NCBI RefSeq assembly: GCF_004361815.1
Contig: NZ_SNWA01000001.1
Span: 372,001 to 436,000 of the forward strand
Length of the DNA stretch: 64,000 nt
From: Paraburkholderia sp. BL10I2N1
GTDB taxonomy: Bacteria; Pseudomonadota; Gammaproteobacteria; Burkholderiales; Burkholderiaceae
Direction of reading: 5' to 3'
Each line of letters begins with the position of its first letter. Positions within the stretch are counted from its first letter, which is position 1. A model generated the notes under the pieces. It saw nothing but the letters and a program-made list of their open reading frames with translations, made no database searches and had not been told where the DNA came from. Of this stretch, positions 42,883 through 52,277 are shown piece by piece. The position numbers and the translations under genes were made by a program.

Positions 42883-44135
42883 AGCCCCGGCAATGACTGG
42901 CCCAACGCAGGGCGATCGAGCTCGCGGCTGGCCGCACGATCAGGGGACGACCGCACGCGCCGCGTCCGTGTCGACGGCGCTTTCGGGTCATAGACTTTCG
43001 GGGCGGGCACGGCAACACCTTCCGCCCGGAACGTATCGAGCATCCGTGCTGCGCACGCCCGCACGCGCGCGACCGACCGCTCACTGAAACCCTGTTCACG
43101 CATCGCTGCCGCCACCACGGCCAGGTGCAGCACGCGCTCTTCGTCTGTCAGTGCAGCCGAACGGTCCTGCGACAGGGCGCCTCCAGGGACCTCTATCGCG
43201 GGCTGCCGGTCAGGCCGGGGCGGTGACTCGTGCGGTGACTCGTGCGGTGACTCGTTCGGTGACTCGTGCGGTTGCGTAGTCCGCTGCGGCTGCAACACTT
43301 GAACCTGCCAAGTATTGCGGTAGCCCTCCTTTTCTTCCTGACGCATGACTGTGCCTGTTGCATCGAAAACGGGAGACTCGATGGTCGCCCAGCGCCTGCC
43401 GGGATTTTCCAGGGTGATCACCTGCCCGGCCTGTGCACCCGACTGCGCAATCGCGCGTTCCAGATCCACACCCCGCACGACATGATCGATACCCGCGTGA
43501 TCACGGAAGACCACGTAGTGCGACGCGCTGCGCGCGGGGTTGTGCTGATACGGCGCACCGCCATGCCCGATCAGCTCGCCGGTGTAGCGCGGCGCATCGT
43601 CCTCGCGATTGCCGGCGGGCCTGGTCTGCGTGCGCTCCGGTGGGTCGGCCTTCGCACGCTTTCCAGCCGGAGAATCCACTGCTGCGACCGGGAGCGTGCG
43701 CGCCGGCCGCGCTCCGGCTTCCTGCATCCCGGGCGCCGCCGGGTCCGCGCGAGAGGTTGTGGTGTCCGGCTCAACCCGGGCGCCCGAGCCACCCTCATGC
43801 GTGTAGCCGGGGCCGCGAGCCTGCGGACCGGTTGCGGTATCCGCATCGGGCGTGTCGGGGACGGCAGCGGCACCCGGCTCCCGTGCGTGCGCCTGCCATG
43901 CGTCATCACGCCCCGCGCGCTCGCGCGGACGTGCGCGAGCCGCATCGAACTCGCGGCTCCGACGCACGGCAACGGCATCGAGCGCCGTCCCGTCCAGTTT
44001 GCCGGCTGATCCACGGCCCTGGTCGTTCCGCCCGACAGTCGCCGCGCCTGGCAATGGCACGTCGCGCTCAGTCAGTTCGATCACGTGGATGGCGGCGTCC
44101 TGATCGGCCACGCTACCTGAAGATGTCTCTGTCAT
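42879..44135 (-). CDS. KfrB-domain plasmid/ICE protein with HESP repeats
   Basis: 418 aa from the ATG at 44135. The N-terminal 180 residues are Pro/Ala/Arg-rich and probably disordered. Residues about 190-285 (GELIGHGGAPYQHNPARSASHYVVF, RGVDLERAIAQSGAQAGQVI, KEGYRNTWQVQVL) match the KfrB-type domain found in plasmid relaxase and primase partners. A run of HESP-type tetrads comes next, encoded by a 12-bp repeat (43221-43268), then a helical C-terminus. Exact role in transfer unknown. Confidence 0.7.
   Translation of the reverse strand: MTETSSGSVADQDAAIHVIELTERDVPLPGAATVGRNDQGRGSAGKLDGTALDAVAVRRSREFDAARARPRERAGRDDAWQAHAREPGAAAVPDTPDADTATGPQARGPGYTHEGGSGARVEPDTTTSRADPAAPGMQEAGARPARTLPVAAVDSPAGKRAKADPPERTQTRPAGNREDDAPRYTGELIGHGGAPYQHNPARSASHYVVFRDHAGIDHVVRGVDLERAIAQSGAQAGQVITLENPGRRWATIESPVFDATGTVMRQEEKEGYRNTWQVQVLQPQRTTQPHESPNESPHESPHESPPRPDRQPAIEVPGGALSQDRSAALTDEERVLHLAVVAAAMREQGFSERSVARVRACAARMLDTFRAEGVAVPAPKVYDPKAPSTRTRRVRSSPDRAASRELDRPALGQSLPGL
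43221..43268. repeat. 12-bp coding tandem repeat, four units
   Basis: CGGTGACTCGTG repeated four times (third copy ends TT). The length keeps the frame, so copy-number change alters only the number of HESP tetrads. Confidence 0.95.
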
Positions 44136-44199
44136 GATCCTGCTCCTCGATACATCGAAGGGTTCAGTGCCTTCGCCTGGCCGCGTCCCAAAGCAGGTG

Positions 44200-46020
44200 C
44201 TATCGGTCCGGCGCAGCTTCCCCATCGCGCGCCGGGCGTTCCTTCGACTGCTCGAGTGCAGCCGCGCGCGCCTCCCTGATCCGGCTCCACGACCTTGCCT
44301 GCAGCTCTTCGAGGGTCTGGGCCACGTCCTCACCGAGCCCCAGTTCGTGAGCCGACTTTTTCAGCGACGCCACCGTACGTTCCAGTTGATCGCGCGCACG
44401 GTCCCACGGATACACCCTGGGCCGGTCGCCGTCGTAGCCGATCTGCACATCGGCGCCATTCAGACGCTGGTTTTCGTCACACCACTTCAGGCGCCCGGAA
44501 ACGAATTCCATGCGCTCCTTCGCGTGGAACACGACGCTGCGTGTCGCCACCTCCTGGATCAAGTAGTGTTCGGTATTGAAGACCTCGCCCCGGTAGGGCC
44601 CGCCGTTCTCGCGTGGCGTCGCCATGCGGATCTGTGCACCGAACCGGTGCTGCGCCAGTGCCTTGAGCTCGCCGGGCACCTCATCGAGCCCGTACAAAGG
44701 CGCACCCGCTTCGCGTCGCGACAACGCTCTGGTGGCTCCATCATTCGACACTGCCGGTTGCCCGGCTCCCTGCATGGCACCCTCCGCCAGGTCCACTCCA
44801 GAGACGTCCTTCGCCTCTTTCGCGCCGCGCTTCGCGCCTTCCCCTGCATCCTGTTTCAGCCGTCCCATCGGTCTGTCCTCCTTCCGTTCGCCCTGCTTCT
44901 GTTCAACGGTTACCCACGCCACCTCATCAGGTCGGGGCAAATCAGCCTCGTTGCTCCCGGCCACGTGCCGGTAAGCCGCCTCGCGCAATACATCGCCAAC
45001 CGCCTCCAGACCCGCGAGCACCGCCATATCATTGAAGTCAGTCGGGGCCACGTCCGCGATACGCGCGTGCGGCGCAAACACCGGTAGTGCCAGACGCGCA
45101 GACGCATCGGTCGCGGCATGCTCCGCGCGCTCCTGGCCCGGGCCGAGATCCGCGAGTACGAGCAGGTCCGCATCGGGATAGCGCTCCCGCCAGGTACGTG
45201 CGACCCTGCGCAGATTCCCGCTGGAAAGCGCGGCGACGGCGAACCAGCCCGTCGCGCGATGCGCCGACAAGGCTGTCGCCACGCCTTCCGCGATCAGGAT
45301 CGGATCACCGTGATCGCCCTGAGCCGGAGGTATGTCCGTCATCCAGTAGCCGCCGCCCTTTGCTCCGCCGGCCAGTGCCGATTTGCGTCCCTGTTCATCG
45401 ATCAGCTCGAGTGTGGAGAGCGCATCGCCAATGCGTACCGGCACGATCAGCACACGGCCCGAGAGGACCTCATCAGCGCTTTTCGGGGCGTAACCGAGCA
45501 GCGCGCGCAGTTCAGTCGCCTCAAGTTCGCGCAACGTGTTGACGGGCATAACGTCCTTGTGCACGAGATAGGGGTGCTGCGGTCCCACCGGTCTTGCCCA
45601 CTGCCAGATCGACACGGCCTCACGCGCGGCTGCCGCGTGCCGTGCGCGCGCTTCTTCCTCTGCCTGGTCCGCTTCACGCGCCTGGGTCGCCCTTTCGGCG
45701 CGGTCACGACCGCTGCCTGCCATGTCAATCTCCGGCGTACCGGAGCCCTTCAGATCAAAACCGTGCTGCTCCGCGAGCCAGAAAAGCGAGCCGAGCGTCC
45801 TGCCGCCCGACTCGCGCACCGAACGCCACGTCGCGCGTGCAGCGCGCCCGTCGTAATTTGAAGCGCTGCGACTCCAGGTGTCCCAGATCTCGAAGCCGGC
45901 TTCGCCCAGACCGTGCTTCACCGCAAAGGCCATGTCGAGCCACGTCGCATAGTCTTCAGCCGGGATCACAGCCAGGGCCGCGCGTACGCGATCGGCTTCG
46001 CTGATGTATCGGGTGCTCAC
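44200..46020 (-). CDS. Conjugation primase (PriCT-2 plus Toprim)
   Basis: 606 aa. The N-terminal domain (RVRAALAVIPAEDYATWLDMAFAVKHGLGEAGFEIWDTWS...GGRTLGSLFWLAEQHGF, residues 11-87) is PriCT-2. The Toprim domain (about 238-335) has PILIAEGVATALSAHRATG with Glu245 and LVLADLGPGQERAEHAA (Asp291); the second metal Asp seen in the ADND form is replaced. The C-terminus (about 455-560) is a KfrB-like or relaxase-associated segment. It would prime the second strand in the recipient. ATGA overlap with the coupling-protein gene. Confidence 0.85.
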   Translation of the reverse strand: MSTRYISEADRVRAALAVIPAEDYATWLDMAFAVKHGLGEAGFEIWDTWSRSASNYDGRAARATWRSVRESGGRTLGSLFWLAEQHGFDLKGSGTPEIDMAGSGRDRAERATQAREADQAEEEARARHAAAAREAVSIWQWARPVGPQHPYLVHKDVMPVNTLRELEATELRALLGYAPKSADEVLSGRVLIVPVRIGDALSTLELIDEQGRKSALAGGAKGGGYWMTDIPPAQGDHGDPILIAEGVATALSAHRATGWFAVAALSSGNLRRVARTWRERYPDADLLVLADLGPGQERAEHAATDASARLALPVFAPHARIADVAPTDFNDMAVLAGLEAVGDVLREAAYRHVAGSNEADLPRPDEVAWVTVEQKQGERKEDRPMGRLKQDAGEGAKRGAKEAKDVSGVDLAEGAMQGAGQPAVSNDGATRALSRREAGAPLYGLDEVPGELKALAQHRFGAQIRMATPRENGGPYRGEVFNTEHYLIQEVATRSVVFHAKERMEFVSGRLKWCDENQRLNGADVQIGYDGDRPRVYPWDRARDQLERTVASLKKSAHELGLGEDVAQTLEELQARSWSRIREARAAALEQSKERPARDGEAAPDR

Positions 46021-47720
46021 GGTTGTTCTCCCTGCATCGAAACAGCATTGGGAACTGTGGCCCCGCGTCCCGTACGACGCGCATTCTGACCGGCCCGCTT
46101 TGCACGCGCGACATCATCTGCCCTCACGCCAAGCAGCCTGAAGTGCCGCTCGACATAGGCCGTTGCTTCCTCCTCGCTGATGTCGGCCGTGTCCGCCGGC
46201 AGATCACGCGCGTCCCACGCCTGCAGCACTTCGAGGTAGTCCGCCGGCACGTCAATGAGCTTCGCCGTTTCAGCGTCCACTTCGCCGGTGCGCAAGACAC
46301 GCACGCGCCGCTCGGCCTGGGCGCTAAAAAGCACGAGGTCCATCGCCGGCACCTTCGGTGCTGCCGCCAGACGCGACGTAAAAGCAGGGTCTTGCCAGTA
46401 GCAGATCTTCTCGGCAAGAATCGGCCTGGTGTTCTCAAGCAGGATAATTTCGCGGTTCCGCCCCAGCTCCTTCAGTTCCTGTGGCAGTAACAGCGGCCGC
46501 CGCTGTTCGGACACGCTCTCGCTCGGCCCGCCCCGCCCACCGGACCAGCCGAACCAGCCGCTGGGCCGACTCACGCTGCGCGAGCTGTCGGTGAAGGTGC
46601 CAAGCATCTCGGAATACTCGTTGGCATCCTTCTGCTCGCGCGGCGCATAGAGAATCTGCATCGCGTGATTCGTGACGAACGTGCGGGCGTCGGCCCGGCC
46701 GTAGACCGACTCCAGTTGCGAGACCGACTGCACGATCGACAGCATGCGCAGGTTGTAGCCGGCCATATAGGAGACCGCCCGTGCGATGATCTGCACCTTG
46801 CCGATCGCGGTGAATTCGTCCATCACGAGCAGGCACTGGAACTTCAGCGCCGGATTGTCCTCGGGCAACTGTTTGGTGTTGAGATTGACCAGTTGCGAGA
46901 ACACCAGATTGACGAGCAGTGCCGCTTCGACCAGATGATCGGGCGTAATGCCGATATAGACGGTCATGCGCCGTTTGCGTACATCGCGCAGATCGAAGTC
47001 GTTGCCGCTCGTTGCCGCATCGACGACCGGATTGGCCCAGATCGTGAGCGGCGCGTTAAACGTCGCAAGGATGCTCGCCAGCACCTTGTCGTCATTCGCC
47101 AGAAACCGGTTCAGCGCGTCAATGCAGGCGCCCGGGAGCAATGCACGGTGCTGCAGCAGGGCCTGCTGAAGCCAGGCCTTCACCGGCATGCCGTTGCCCG
47201 AGGACTGCCGCAGCACCTCGCCCATCGTCACGGGATAGTCTGGAATGTCCGCAATCTTTCCGGCGCGCCGCGCGTCGCGCCATTCGCACAGCAGCAGCAC
47301 GATCCCCAGAAAGAGATTACGTGCCTGATCTTTCCAGAAGTCGTCGTGGCCGCCAGCCGGATACAGCGCATAGCCGATTGCAAGAATGTCACCGACGCGG
47401 AACACGCCATCCGAGATCGCCGACAACGGGTTATAGCGGTGGCTACGTGCGTCTTCGGCGAACGGATTGAACAGGTACACCGCGTGGCCGTGCGCGCGAC
47501 GAAAGCCTGCCGTGGTGGTGTAGTTTTCCTGCTTGATGTCGAGCACCACGGCCGAATCCGGATAGCTCAGCAGGTTCGGAATGACCACGCCGACGCCCTT
47601 GCCCGAACGCGCGGGCGCAGCGAGCAGGACGAACTGCTGGCCCGCAAAGCGCAGGTACCTCCCGCGCCATACGCCCACGACGATCGCGGGTCCCGCCTCG
47701 CCCGGTCGAACTGCGCTCAT
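46017..47720 (-). CDS. virD4: VirD4/TraG type IV coupling protein, soluble ATPase part
   Basis: 567 aa from the ATG at 47720. Walker A APARSGKGVG (about 35-44), Walker B QCLLVMDEFTAIG and the TraG motifs VLDIKQENYTTTAGFRR and VYLFNPFAEDARSHRYNPL are complete. It lacks the membrane helices and the first 110 residues usual for the family; these are encoded by the gene just upstream, whose stop overlaps this ATG (TTATGAG). The ATPase recruits the relaxosome to the channel. See the partner entry at 47717-48103. Confidence 0.9.
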   Translation of the reverse strand: MSAVRPGEAGPAIVVGVWRGRYLRFAGQQFVLLAAPARSGKGVGVVIPNLLSYPDSAVVLDIKQENYTTTAGFRRAHGHAVYLFNPFAEDARSHRYNPLSAISDGVFRVGDILAIGYALYPAGGHDDFWKDQARNLFLGIVLLLCEWRDARRAGKIADIPDYPVTMGEVLRQSSGNGMPVKAWLQQALLQHRALLPGACIDALNRFLANDDKVLASILATFNAPLTIWANPVVDAATSGNDFDLRDVRKRRMTVYIGITPDHLVEAALLVNLVFSQLVNLNTKQLPEDNPALKFQCLLVMDEFTAIGKVQIIARAVSYMAGYNLRMLSIVQSVSQLESVYGRADARTFVTNHAMQILYAPREQKDANEYSEMLGTFTDSSRSVSRPSGWFGWSGGRGGPSESVSEQRRPLLLPQELKELGRNREIILLENTRPILAEKICYWQDPAFTSRLAAAPKVPAMDLVLFSAQAERRVRVLRTGEVDAETAKLIDVPADYLEVLQAWDARDLPADTADISEEEATAYVERHFRLLGVRADDVARAKRAGQNARRTGRGATVPNAVSMQGEQP

Positions 47721-48103
47721 AACAGCCCCGCCGCACGGATTTCCGCGCCGCTCGCAAAGCGCGCGCTGCCATAAAGCTGCCGGTGGCCCGTACGTTCCCA
47801 CAGCGCATACCCTGCAGCTGGCGGGGCGCCGAACACGACCAGGCAACCCATGAGCAACGAGCCCGCGAGATGGCGGCCCTGCTTCGGCAGATCGCCATGC
47901 CGGTAGGCCAGCAAAGCGTCCCACCAGGTCCAGAGTCCGGCATGCAGGGGATTGTGATGCGCGCTGGCGAGCAGGATCACACCGGCGAGCCACAGCGCGG
48001 CGCTCATGCAGATGCCACATGCCATCAAGGCAGCGAGCGTCATGCCCGCCGTGCCGGCGTGCTGCCCCAGCACGTACCAGTGAAATTTCCGCTTCTCGCC
48101 CAT
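47717..48103 (-). CDS. Membrane N-terminal part of the split coupling protein
   Basis: 128 aa from the ATG at 48103 (GGAGG spaced 5); ATG 48106 and GTG 48115 are alternatives. Two membrane segments (TLAALMACGICMSAALWLAG and HLAGSLLMGCLVVFGAPPAA) flank a periplasmic loop with AYRHGDLPKQGR. The end, LYGSARFASGAEIRAAGLL, is the part that precedes IVVGRY-type sequence inside single-chain VirD4/TraG proteins. The stop overlaps the next ATG. The homology strongly suggests that a coupling protein has been split into two cistrons. Confidence 0.8.
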   Translation of the reverse strand: MGEKRKFHWYVLGQHAGTAGMTLAALMACGICMSAALWLAGVILLASAHHNPLHAGLWTWWDALLAYRHGDLPKQGRHLAGSLLMGCLVVFGAPPAAGYALWERTGHRQLYGSARFASGAEIRAAGLL

Positions 48104-48144
48104 CATGTCCTCCACTGCAACTTGCGTTGATTACGTCAACCCCG

Positions 48145-49263
48145 CTATGCAAACGCGCTCTGGTGCTTGCGCACGGGATCGAACCAGACTTCGGTCATCG
48201 CCCATCGCCTGCCGGTCTGCACGCCCTCATCGTTAAACACAGGCCGCGCTTCCATGTGCGCCACCACATCGATCGTCAGCAACAGCAGTCGCCTGAGCGC
48301 CGCATCGTCACAGGCGGCTGCCTCGGGATGCTCTTTCGCCATCAGCGCGAAGCGTTCGATCGCCACCGTCGCGTTCGTCGCGTGATAACTCGTGATCGAG
48401 CCCGCATGGCCGGTGCTCAGCAGTTTCAGGAAGTCGTACGCCTCGGCGCCCCGTAGCTCGGCAAGCAGCACGCGGTCCGGGCGCATGCGCAGGCTGCTGG
48501 CGATCAGCTCCGCTGGCGTCACCTGCGCCTGTCCCTGCCCGCCCTTGCTGTAGAGCAGGTGGACGCAGTTCTCGATATGACGGATAAAAAGTTCGCGCAC
48601 GTCCTCGATCGTCACGACGCGCTCGGTCGCCGGAATGTGCTGGCACAGCGTCTTCATGAAGCTCGTCTTGCCCGAGCCCGTACTGCCGACAATCACGAGG
48701 TTCAGGTGCCCCCGGACCGCGCGCTCGAAGAACCCGACGAAATCGCGTTCCTTGAGATGGCCAGCCAGCGCCCGGTCAAGCGGACGCAGGGCCGACCACG
48801 CATCGTCGATGCTGGATGGTCGATGCCATAGCGTCTGCGCAAACAGGCCCTCGATACGATAGGTTTCCAGCGCCTTTTCGCGCGCAGCTGGCCTGCGGAT
48901 CGTGACCGACACCGTGCGCGGGGGAACCACCGGCGGCACGACGATCTGGATGCGCGCGTCGCCCGGCAGCAATGCGCCAAGCACCGGGTGTTGCGCCGAG
49001 ATCTCCTGGTTCGTGAGCGTTGCAATCGCCACGGCGAACGCCATCAGGCGTTCGAAGTCCAGCTCGCCGTAGTCGTGGCCGTGCCAGCCCAGGTGCGTCT
49101 CGGTCAGCACGCGCTGTGGCCGGTTGATCACCAGTTCGGTCACATCCGCATTTTCGAGCAACGGCGCGAACGGACGCATCAGTTCGCGCACCGACGCGTC
49201 GTCGGGCAGTCGCGCGAGCGCTGCGCCGGGCGCAGGACCGGATGTCATGGCACGCGTGTTCAT
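48145..49263 (-). CDS. virB11: VirB11-type traffic ATPase
   Basis: 372 aa. Walker A GSTGSGKTS (193-201), Asp box VVTIEDVRELFI, Walker B MRPDRVLLAELRGAEAYDFL and the His box TGHAGSITSYHA are complete. It is a hexameric ATPase at the base of the type IV secretion channel. The ATG overlaps the VirB10 stop by 4 nt. Confidence 0.95.
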   Translation of the reverse strand: MNTRAMTSGPAPGAALARLPDDASVRELMRPFAPLLENADVTELVINRPQRVLTETHLGWHGHDYGELDFERLMAFAVAIATLTNQEISAQHPVLGALLPGDARIQIVVPPVVPPRTVSVTIRRPAAREKALETYRIEGLFAQTLWHRPSSIDDAWSALRPLDRALAGHLKERDFVGFFERAVRGHLNLVIVGSTGSGKTSFMKTLCQHIPATERVVTIEDVRELFIRHIENCVHLLYSKGGQGQAQVTPAELIASSLRMRPDRVLLAELRGAEAYDFLKLLSTGHAGSITSYHATNATVAIERFALMAKEHPEAAACDDAALRRLLLLTIDVVAHMEARPVFNDEGVQTGRRWAMTEVWFDPVRKHQSAFA

Positions 49264-50537
49264 CTCCCCGCCTCCGGTTGCAGCGCATAGACCGCACTGA
49301 AATCGAGATCGCGTGCGAGGACGATCGTGAATTCGGCTCCCTGGCTCTGTGTCAGTGTCGGCGCAATATTGATCGTGCTGTCGAGCACGCGTGCGGCCAT
49401 GTCGTCACCGCTTTGCCGGGTGTTCTCGAAGACCGTCGAACTGTTGCTGTTGCCGCCGCGCGTGGCGAGATAGCCGATCGCGTCGTGCGTGAGGCTTAGC
49501 AGGAACGCAGCACCCACGCGCTCGCCCCAGCGGTTGTTCACATGGCCACCGATACCCATGCGTCCGAGCGCATCGGCCGCCGGCGAACCGGTGTCGACGC
49601 TCACGCCGTCCGGTGTCCTGATGCGCGCGGACAGGATGAACACGCGCCGCTGGCCCGGAGCAGGATTGGTCCGGTATTCGCTATTGACCTGCGAGCCGCG
49701 CTCGATGAGCACCACGTGGCCGTTATCCGAATACACGTTCTTCGTCACCGTGCAGGTGGATATGCCTGCTTCGCTCGAATCAAAGGCGGTGTCACCCACA
49801 CAGTCGATCTTGGCGCCCTGCGCCAGAATGAAATTGCGGTCACCGAGGCGCGATGCCAGCACGCGCGGTGTCGCACCCGGGGTCAGTACCTGGACGAGGG
49901 ACCGGGCAGCCAGGCTACCGGACTGGGCCGGCTTCAGTGCAACCGGGCTCGTATCACTCGTATCGGCCACCGGTGACGCAGCGCCGGAAAGCAGCGATTC
50001 CGTCCGAAAACCGCCTGAGTCGCCCGTCGCAATCAGCGGCGCATCCAGATAACTGCGCACAGGTGTCGTGCGTACGACTGCGGGCGAAAGGTGTCCAGCG
50101 GTCGCGGCCGGTGCTGACGCGGCTTGCAGGCTCGAGGCGCTGGTTACCGCTACGGACGCCGGCGCGCTGGCCGCGGAGGCTGCCTGCCCGTGCCCGTCCG
50201 CAAAGACTCGCCCGTTGTCCGGCTGGTCGAGCGCTGCGTCACGCCGCGCCTTCGCATCCGCATCATGACGCGCGAGGAACCCGTGAACGGTCCACACCGC
50301 ACCGATGACCACGATAACCACGATCGCGAGCGGTGTAAGCCACCAGACACGCGGGCGGCCGGACGAGCGGTGTTGCCCCAGCTCCGGCATGCCGCGATCA
50401 GCCGGTGCGCTCCCGTTCGCCCCGGGTGGAACGCCAGCATGTGCGCGAGCGTCACCCGGGCCGATCACGTTGCGGGTCCCTTCGTCACCCATGTGATCCA
50501 TGTCACCCTTGTCGCCCATGTCGCCCATGTCACTCAT
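49260..50537 (-). CDS. virB10: VirB10 (TrbI-like) type IV secretion scaffold
   Basis: 425 aa from the ATG at 50537. A cytoplasmic MGD-repeat start (MSDMGDMGDKGDMDHMGD) and one membrane helix (VWWLTPLAIVVIVVIGAVW, about 70-88) are followed by an Ala/Ser-rich linker and the VirB10 beta-barrel (LASRLGDRNFILAQGAKIDCV, CTVTKNVYSDNGHVVLIERGSQV, PDGVSVDTGSPAADALGRMGIGGHVNN). It spans both membranes. The MGD repeats look locally expanded. Confidence 0.94.
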   Translation of the reverse strand: MSDMGDMGDKGDMDHMGDEGTRNVIGPGDARAHAGVPPGANGSAPADRGMPELGQHRSSGRPRVWWLTPLAIVVIVVIGAVWTVHGFLARHDADAKARRDAALDQPDNGRVFADGHGQAASAASAPASVAVTSASSLQAASAPAATAGHLSPAVVRTTPVRSYLDAPLIATGDSGGFRTESLLSGAASPVADTSDTSPVALKPAQSGSLAARSLVQVLTPGATPRVLASRLGDRNFILAQGAKIDCVGDTAFDSSEAGISTCTVTKNVYSDNGHVVLIERGSQVNSEYRTNPAPGQRRVFILSARIRTPDGVSVDTGSPAADALGRMGIGGHVNNRWGERVGAAFLLSLTHDAIGYLATRGGNSNSSTVFENTRQSGDDMAARVLDSTINIAPTLTQSQGAEFTIVLARDLDFSAVYALQPEAGR

Positions 50538-51348
50538 CGCCTTCGCTCCGCAGCACGCGTTTGACACCGTCCACCGTCGTGCCGTCCTTCGGCGGCACGC
50601 CATCGATGTCATACGCATCGTTCCACAACCCCACGACTTCATTGGCCAGGCGCAACACGAAGCGCTGCGCAACCTCATGGACGACGATCACGTCGCCCTC
50701 CATGTGTCTGTCGACGACGCTTTCGCTACCATCCTCCGCCACGCGGAAGATCGCGGGAATGCGCCGGTTAGCCGGGATCCGGACATAGGTGAACCGGCCG
50801 TCGTCCCATGCCGCCGCCGGTGCAATGTCGTCTGAATGCGGCATTACCTGCATCGAGTAAGCGGTGTTGCGCACCGCAGGCAGCCCGGCCAGACGCTTCT
50901 GTACAAGCGCCTGGTCCGCCTGCGCCTGGGACCTGGTGGTTTCGGGATAGCCAAACGTCACGCGATACATTGCGTGGCCGTTGCCAGACTTCGCATTCAA
51001 TGACAGGACGACGAGATCAAAGCTGTAGCTGCGCCTGTCGGTGCGGATTTCCAGATTCGTGTCGTGTGCGGAGAGCTGCGGCTTCAGGTAGACGTCGTGG
51101 TCGCCCTTGTTCGCGACGACCTGCCAGCCATCGCGATCGCCGGGCGCGACGACCAGAATGCGCTCGTGCGGATCGAGTGCAATGTGTGTGGCAAACCCGC
51201 GCTGCGCCTTGATACGCACGACCTCGTCGGGTTGATACAGTACCTGGCGCACGCGGGAGTCCCTCGACCAGCCCGGCACGTCGTACGCAACCGCGAGCCG
51301 GCAGCCGCATGCCAGGAGGAGCGCAGCGAGAGCGTATGCAGGCTTCAT
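50530..51348 (-). CDS. virB9: VirB9 outer-membrane complex protein
   Basis: 272 aa. A signal peptide (ALAALLLACGCRLAVAYDVP) is followed by the CagX/VirB9 pattern VRQVLYQPDEVVRIKAQRGFATHIALDPHERI...GDRDGWQVVANKGDHDVYLKPQL, and the C-terminal PAAAWDDGRFTYVRIPANRRIPAIF. It forms the outer-membrane core with VirB7 and VirB10. It overlaps VirB10 by 8 nt. Confidence 0.95.
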   Translation of the reverse strand: MKPAYALAALLLACGCRLAVAYDVPGWSRDSRVRQVLYQPDEVVRIKAQRGFATHIALDPHERILVVAPGDRDGWQVVANKGDHDVYLKPQLSAHDTNLEIRTDRRSYSFDLVVLSLNAKSGNGHAMYRVTFGYPETTRSQAQADQALVQKRLAGLPAVRNTAYSMQVMPHSDDIAPAAAWDDGRFTYVRIPANRRIPAIFRVAEDGSESVVDRHMEGDVIVVHEVAQRFVLRLANEVVGLWNDAYDIDGVPPKDGTTVDGVKRVLRSEGDE

Positions 51349-52073
51349 CGCACACCTCCGGCCGTGGTGCCGGGCGTCGTCGCCGGTTGTGCAGCCGGCA
51401 CCGCGGGCGTATATTCCGGATCGCGGCTGTAGGCCGTGACCCTGAAGCCAAACGGATTGTCGATCGCAAGGCTTTCCCTCGTGAACACCGGCGGCTTGTA
51501 TGTGTAAGCCAGCGTCACGACGAAGCGTTGGGGCGGCTCGGCGTTGTCAGCTGCGCTCCTGCGCGTGGTGCGTTCGATATGCACAACGGCATGCCCCGGT
51601 TCGTCGGGCGGAAGCGTCGTCGAGAGAATGCGTATACGCCATTGGGTATTGGGTCCGAGCTGCCTGTCCAGCGCATCGGGACCGCTGTAGATCTGCCGGT
51701 AGTCGCGCGCGACCGTGTCGTCGCTCATGTTCAGCACGCAGTCGTAGTCCATCTGCAGCAGCCCCCAGTCGTAACGTTCACGCGAGCGCACATACGCCTC
51801 GACCCAGTGCTTGTCCTGGATCTCCCGGGTATGCACGTGTTTCGCGTCGAGGACGTCGATCACCTGCGACTCGCCCGTGAGCGTGTTCACCTCGATCGGC
51901 AGGGGCACGACCCGGTAGAACGGCACCATCACGGCGAGTGCCGTCGCGCACAGTACGGCCACGCCGACGGCCGCGTAGGCGATATGCCAGGCGCGGCGCT
52001 CGGAGCGCTCCTGCAGCTCGGTGAGCGACGCCTCGATGTCGAGCACGCGCCGATAGTCGTGGGCGGCTTTCAT
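51345..52073 (-). CDS. virB8: VirB8 inner-membrane assembly protein
   Basis: 242 aa with one helix (AWHIAYAAVGVAVLCATALAVMVPF, about 28-52) and a periplasmic NTF2-like domain (VEAYVRSRERYDWGLLQMDYDCVLNMSDDTVARDYRQIYSG). Assembly hub of the secretion system. ATGA overlaps on both sides. Confidence 0.94.
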   Translation of the reverse strand: MKAAHDYRRVLDIEASLTELQERSERRAWHIAYAAVGVAVLCATALAVMVPFYRVVPLPIEVNTLTGESQVIDVLDAKHVHTREIQDKHWVEAYVRSRERYDWGLLQMDYDCVLNMSDDTVARDYRQIYSGPDALDRQLGPNTQWRIRILSTTLPPDEPGHAVVHIERTTRRSAADNAEPPQRFVVTLAYTYKPPVFTRESLAIDNPFGFRVTAYSRDPEYTPAVPAAQPATTPGTTAGGVR

Positions 52074-52267
52074 GAGGCGGCCCCGTCCACCGGCAGCTCA
52101 ACGTGTGGTGCACCGGGTGGCGCAATCGGCAAAACCGACAGCGGTGCGCGATTCACCGGGACACGGTGCGAACCATCGGGCAGGACGGGTTTCGGCGGCG
52201 TATCACTGCAGGCAGCAATACACGTCGCCGTCAGCAGTGCCGTCATGAAGGAAGCACAGATTTTCAT
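52070..52267 (-). CDS. VirB7-like small lipoprotein
   Basis: 65 aa. MKICASFMTALLTATCIAAC is a lipoprotein signal with acylated Cys20; a Pro-rich mature part follows. Size, place between virB8 and virB5 and lipobox all fit VirB7, which stabilises VirB9. Sequence similarity at this length cannot prove it. Confidence 0.72.
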   Translation of the reverse strand: MKICASFMTALLTATCIAACSDTPPKPVLPDGSHRVPVNRAPLSVLPIAPPGAPHVELPVDGAAS

Positions 52268-52277
52268 GGCGTCCCCC

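Noticed and set aside
46665..47774. 369-aa plus-strand frame opposite the coupling protein
   Set aside because: Shadow of the VirD4/TraG frame; no motifs of its own.
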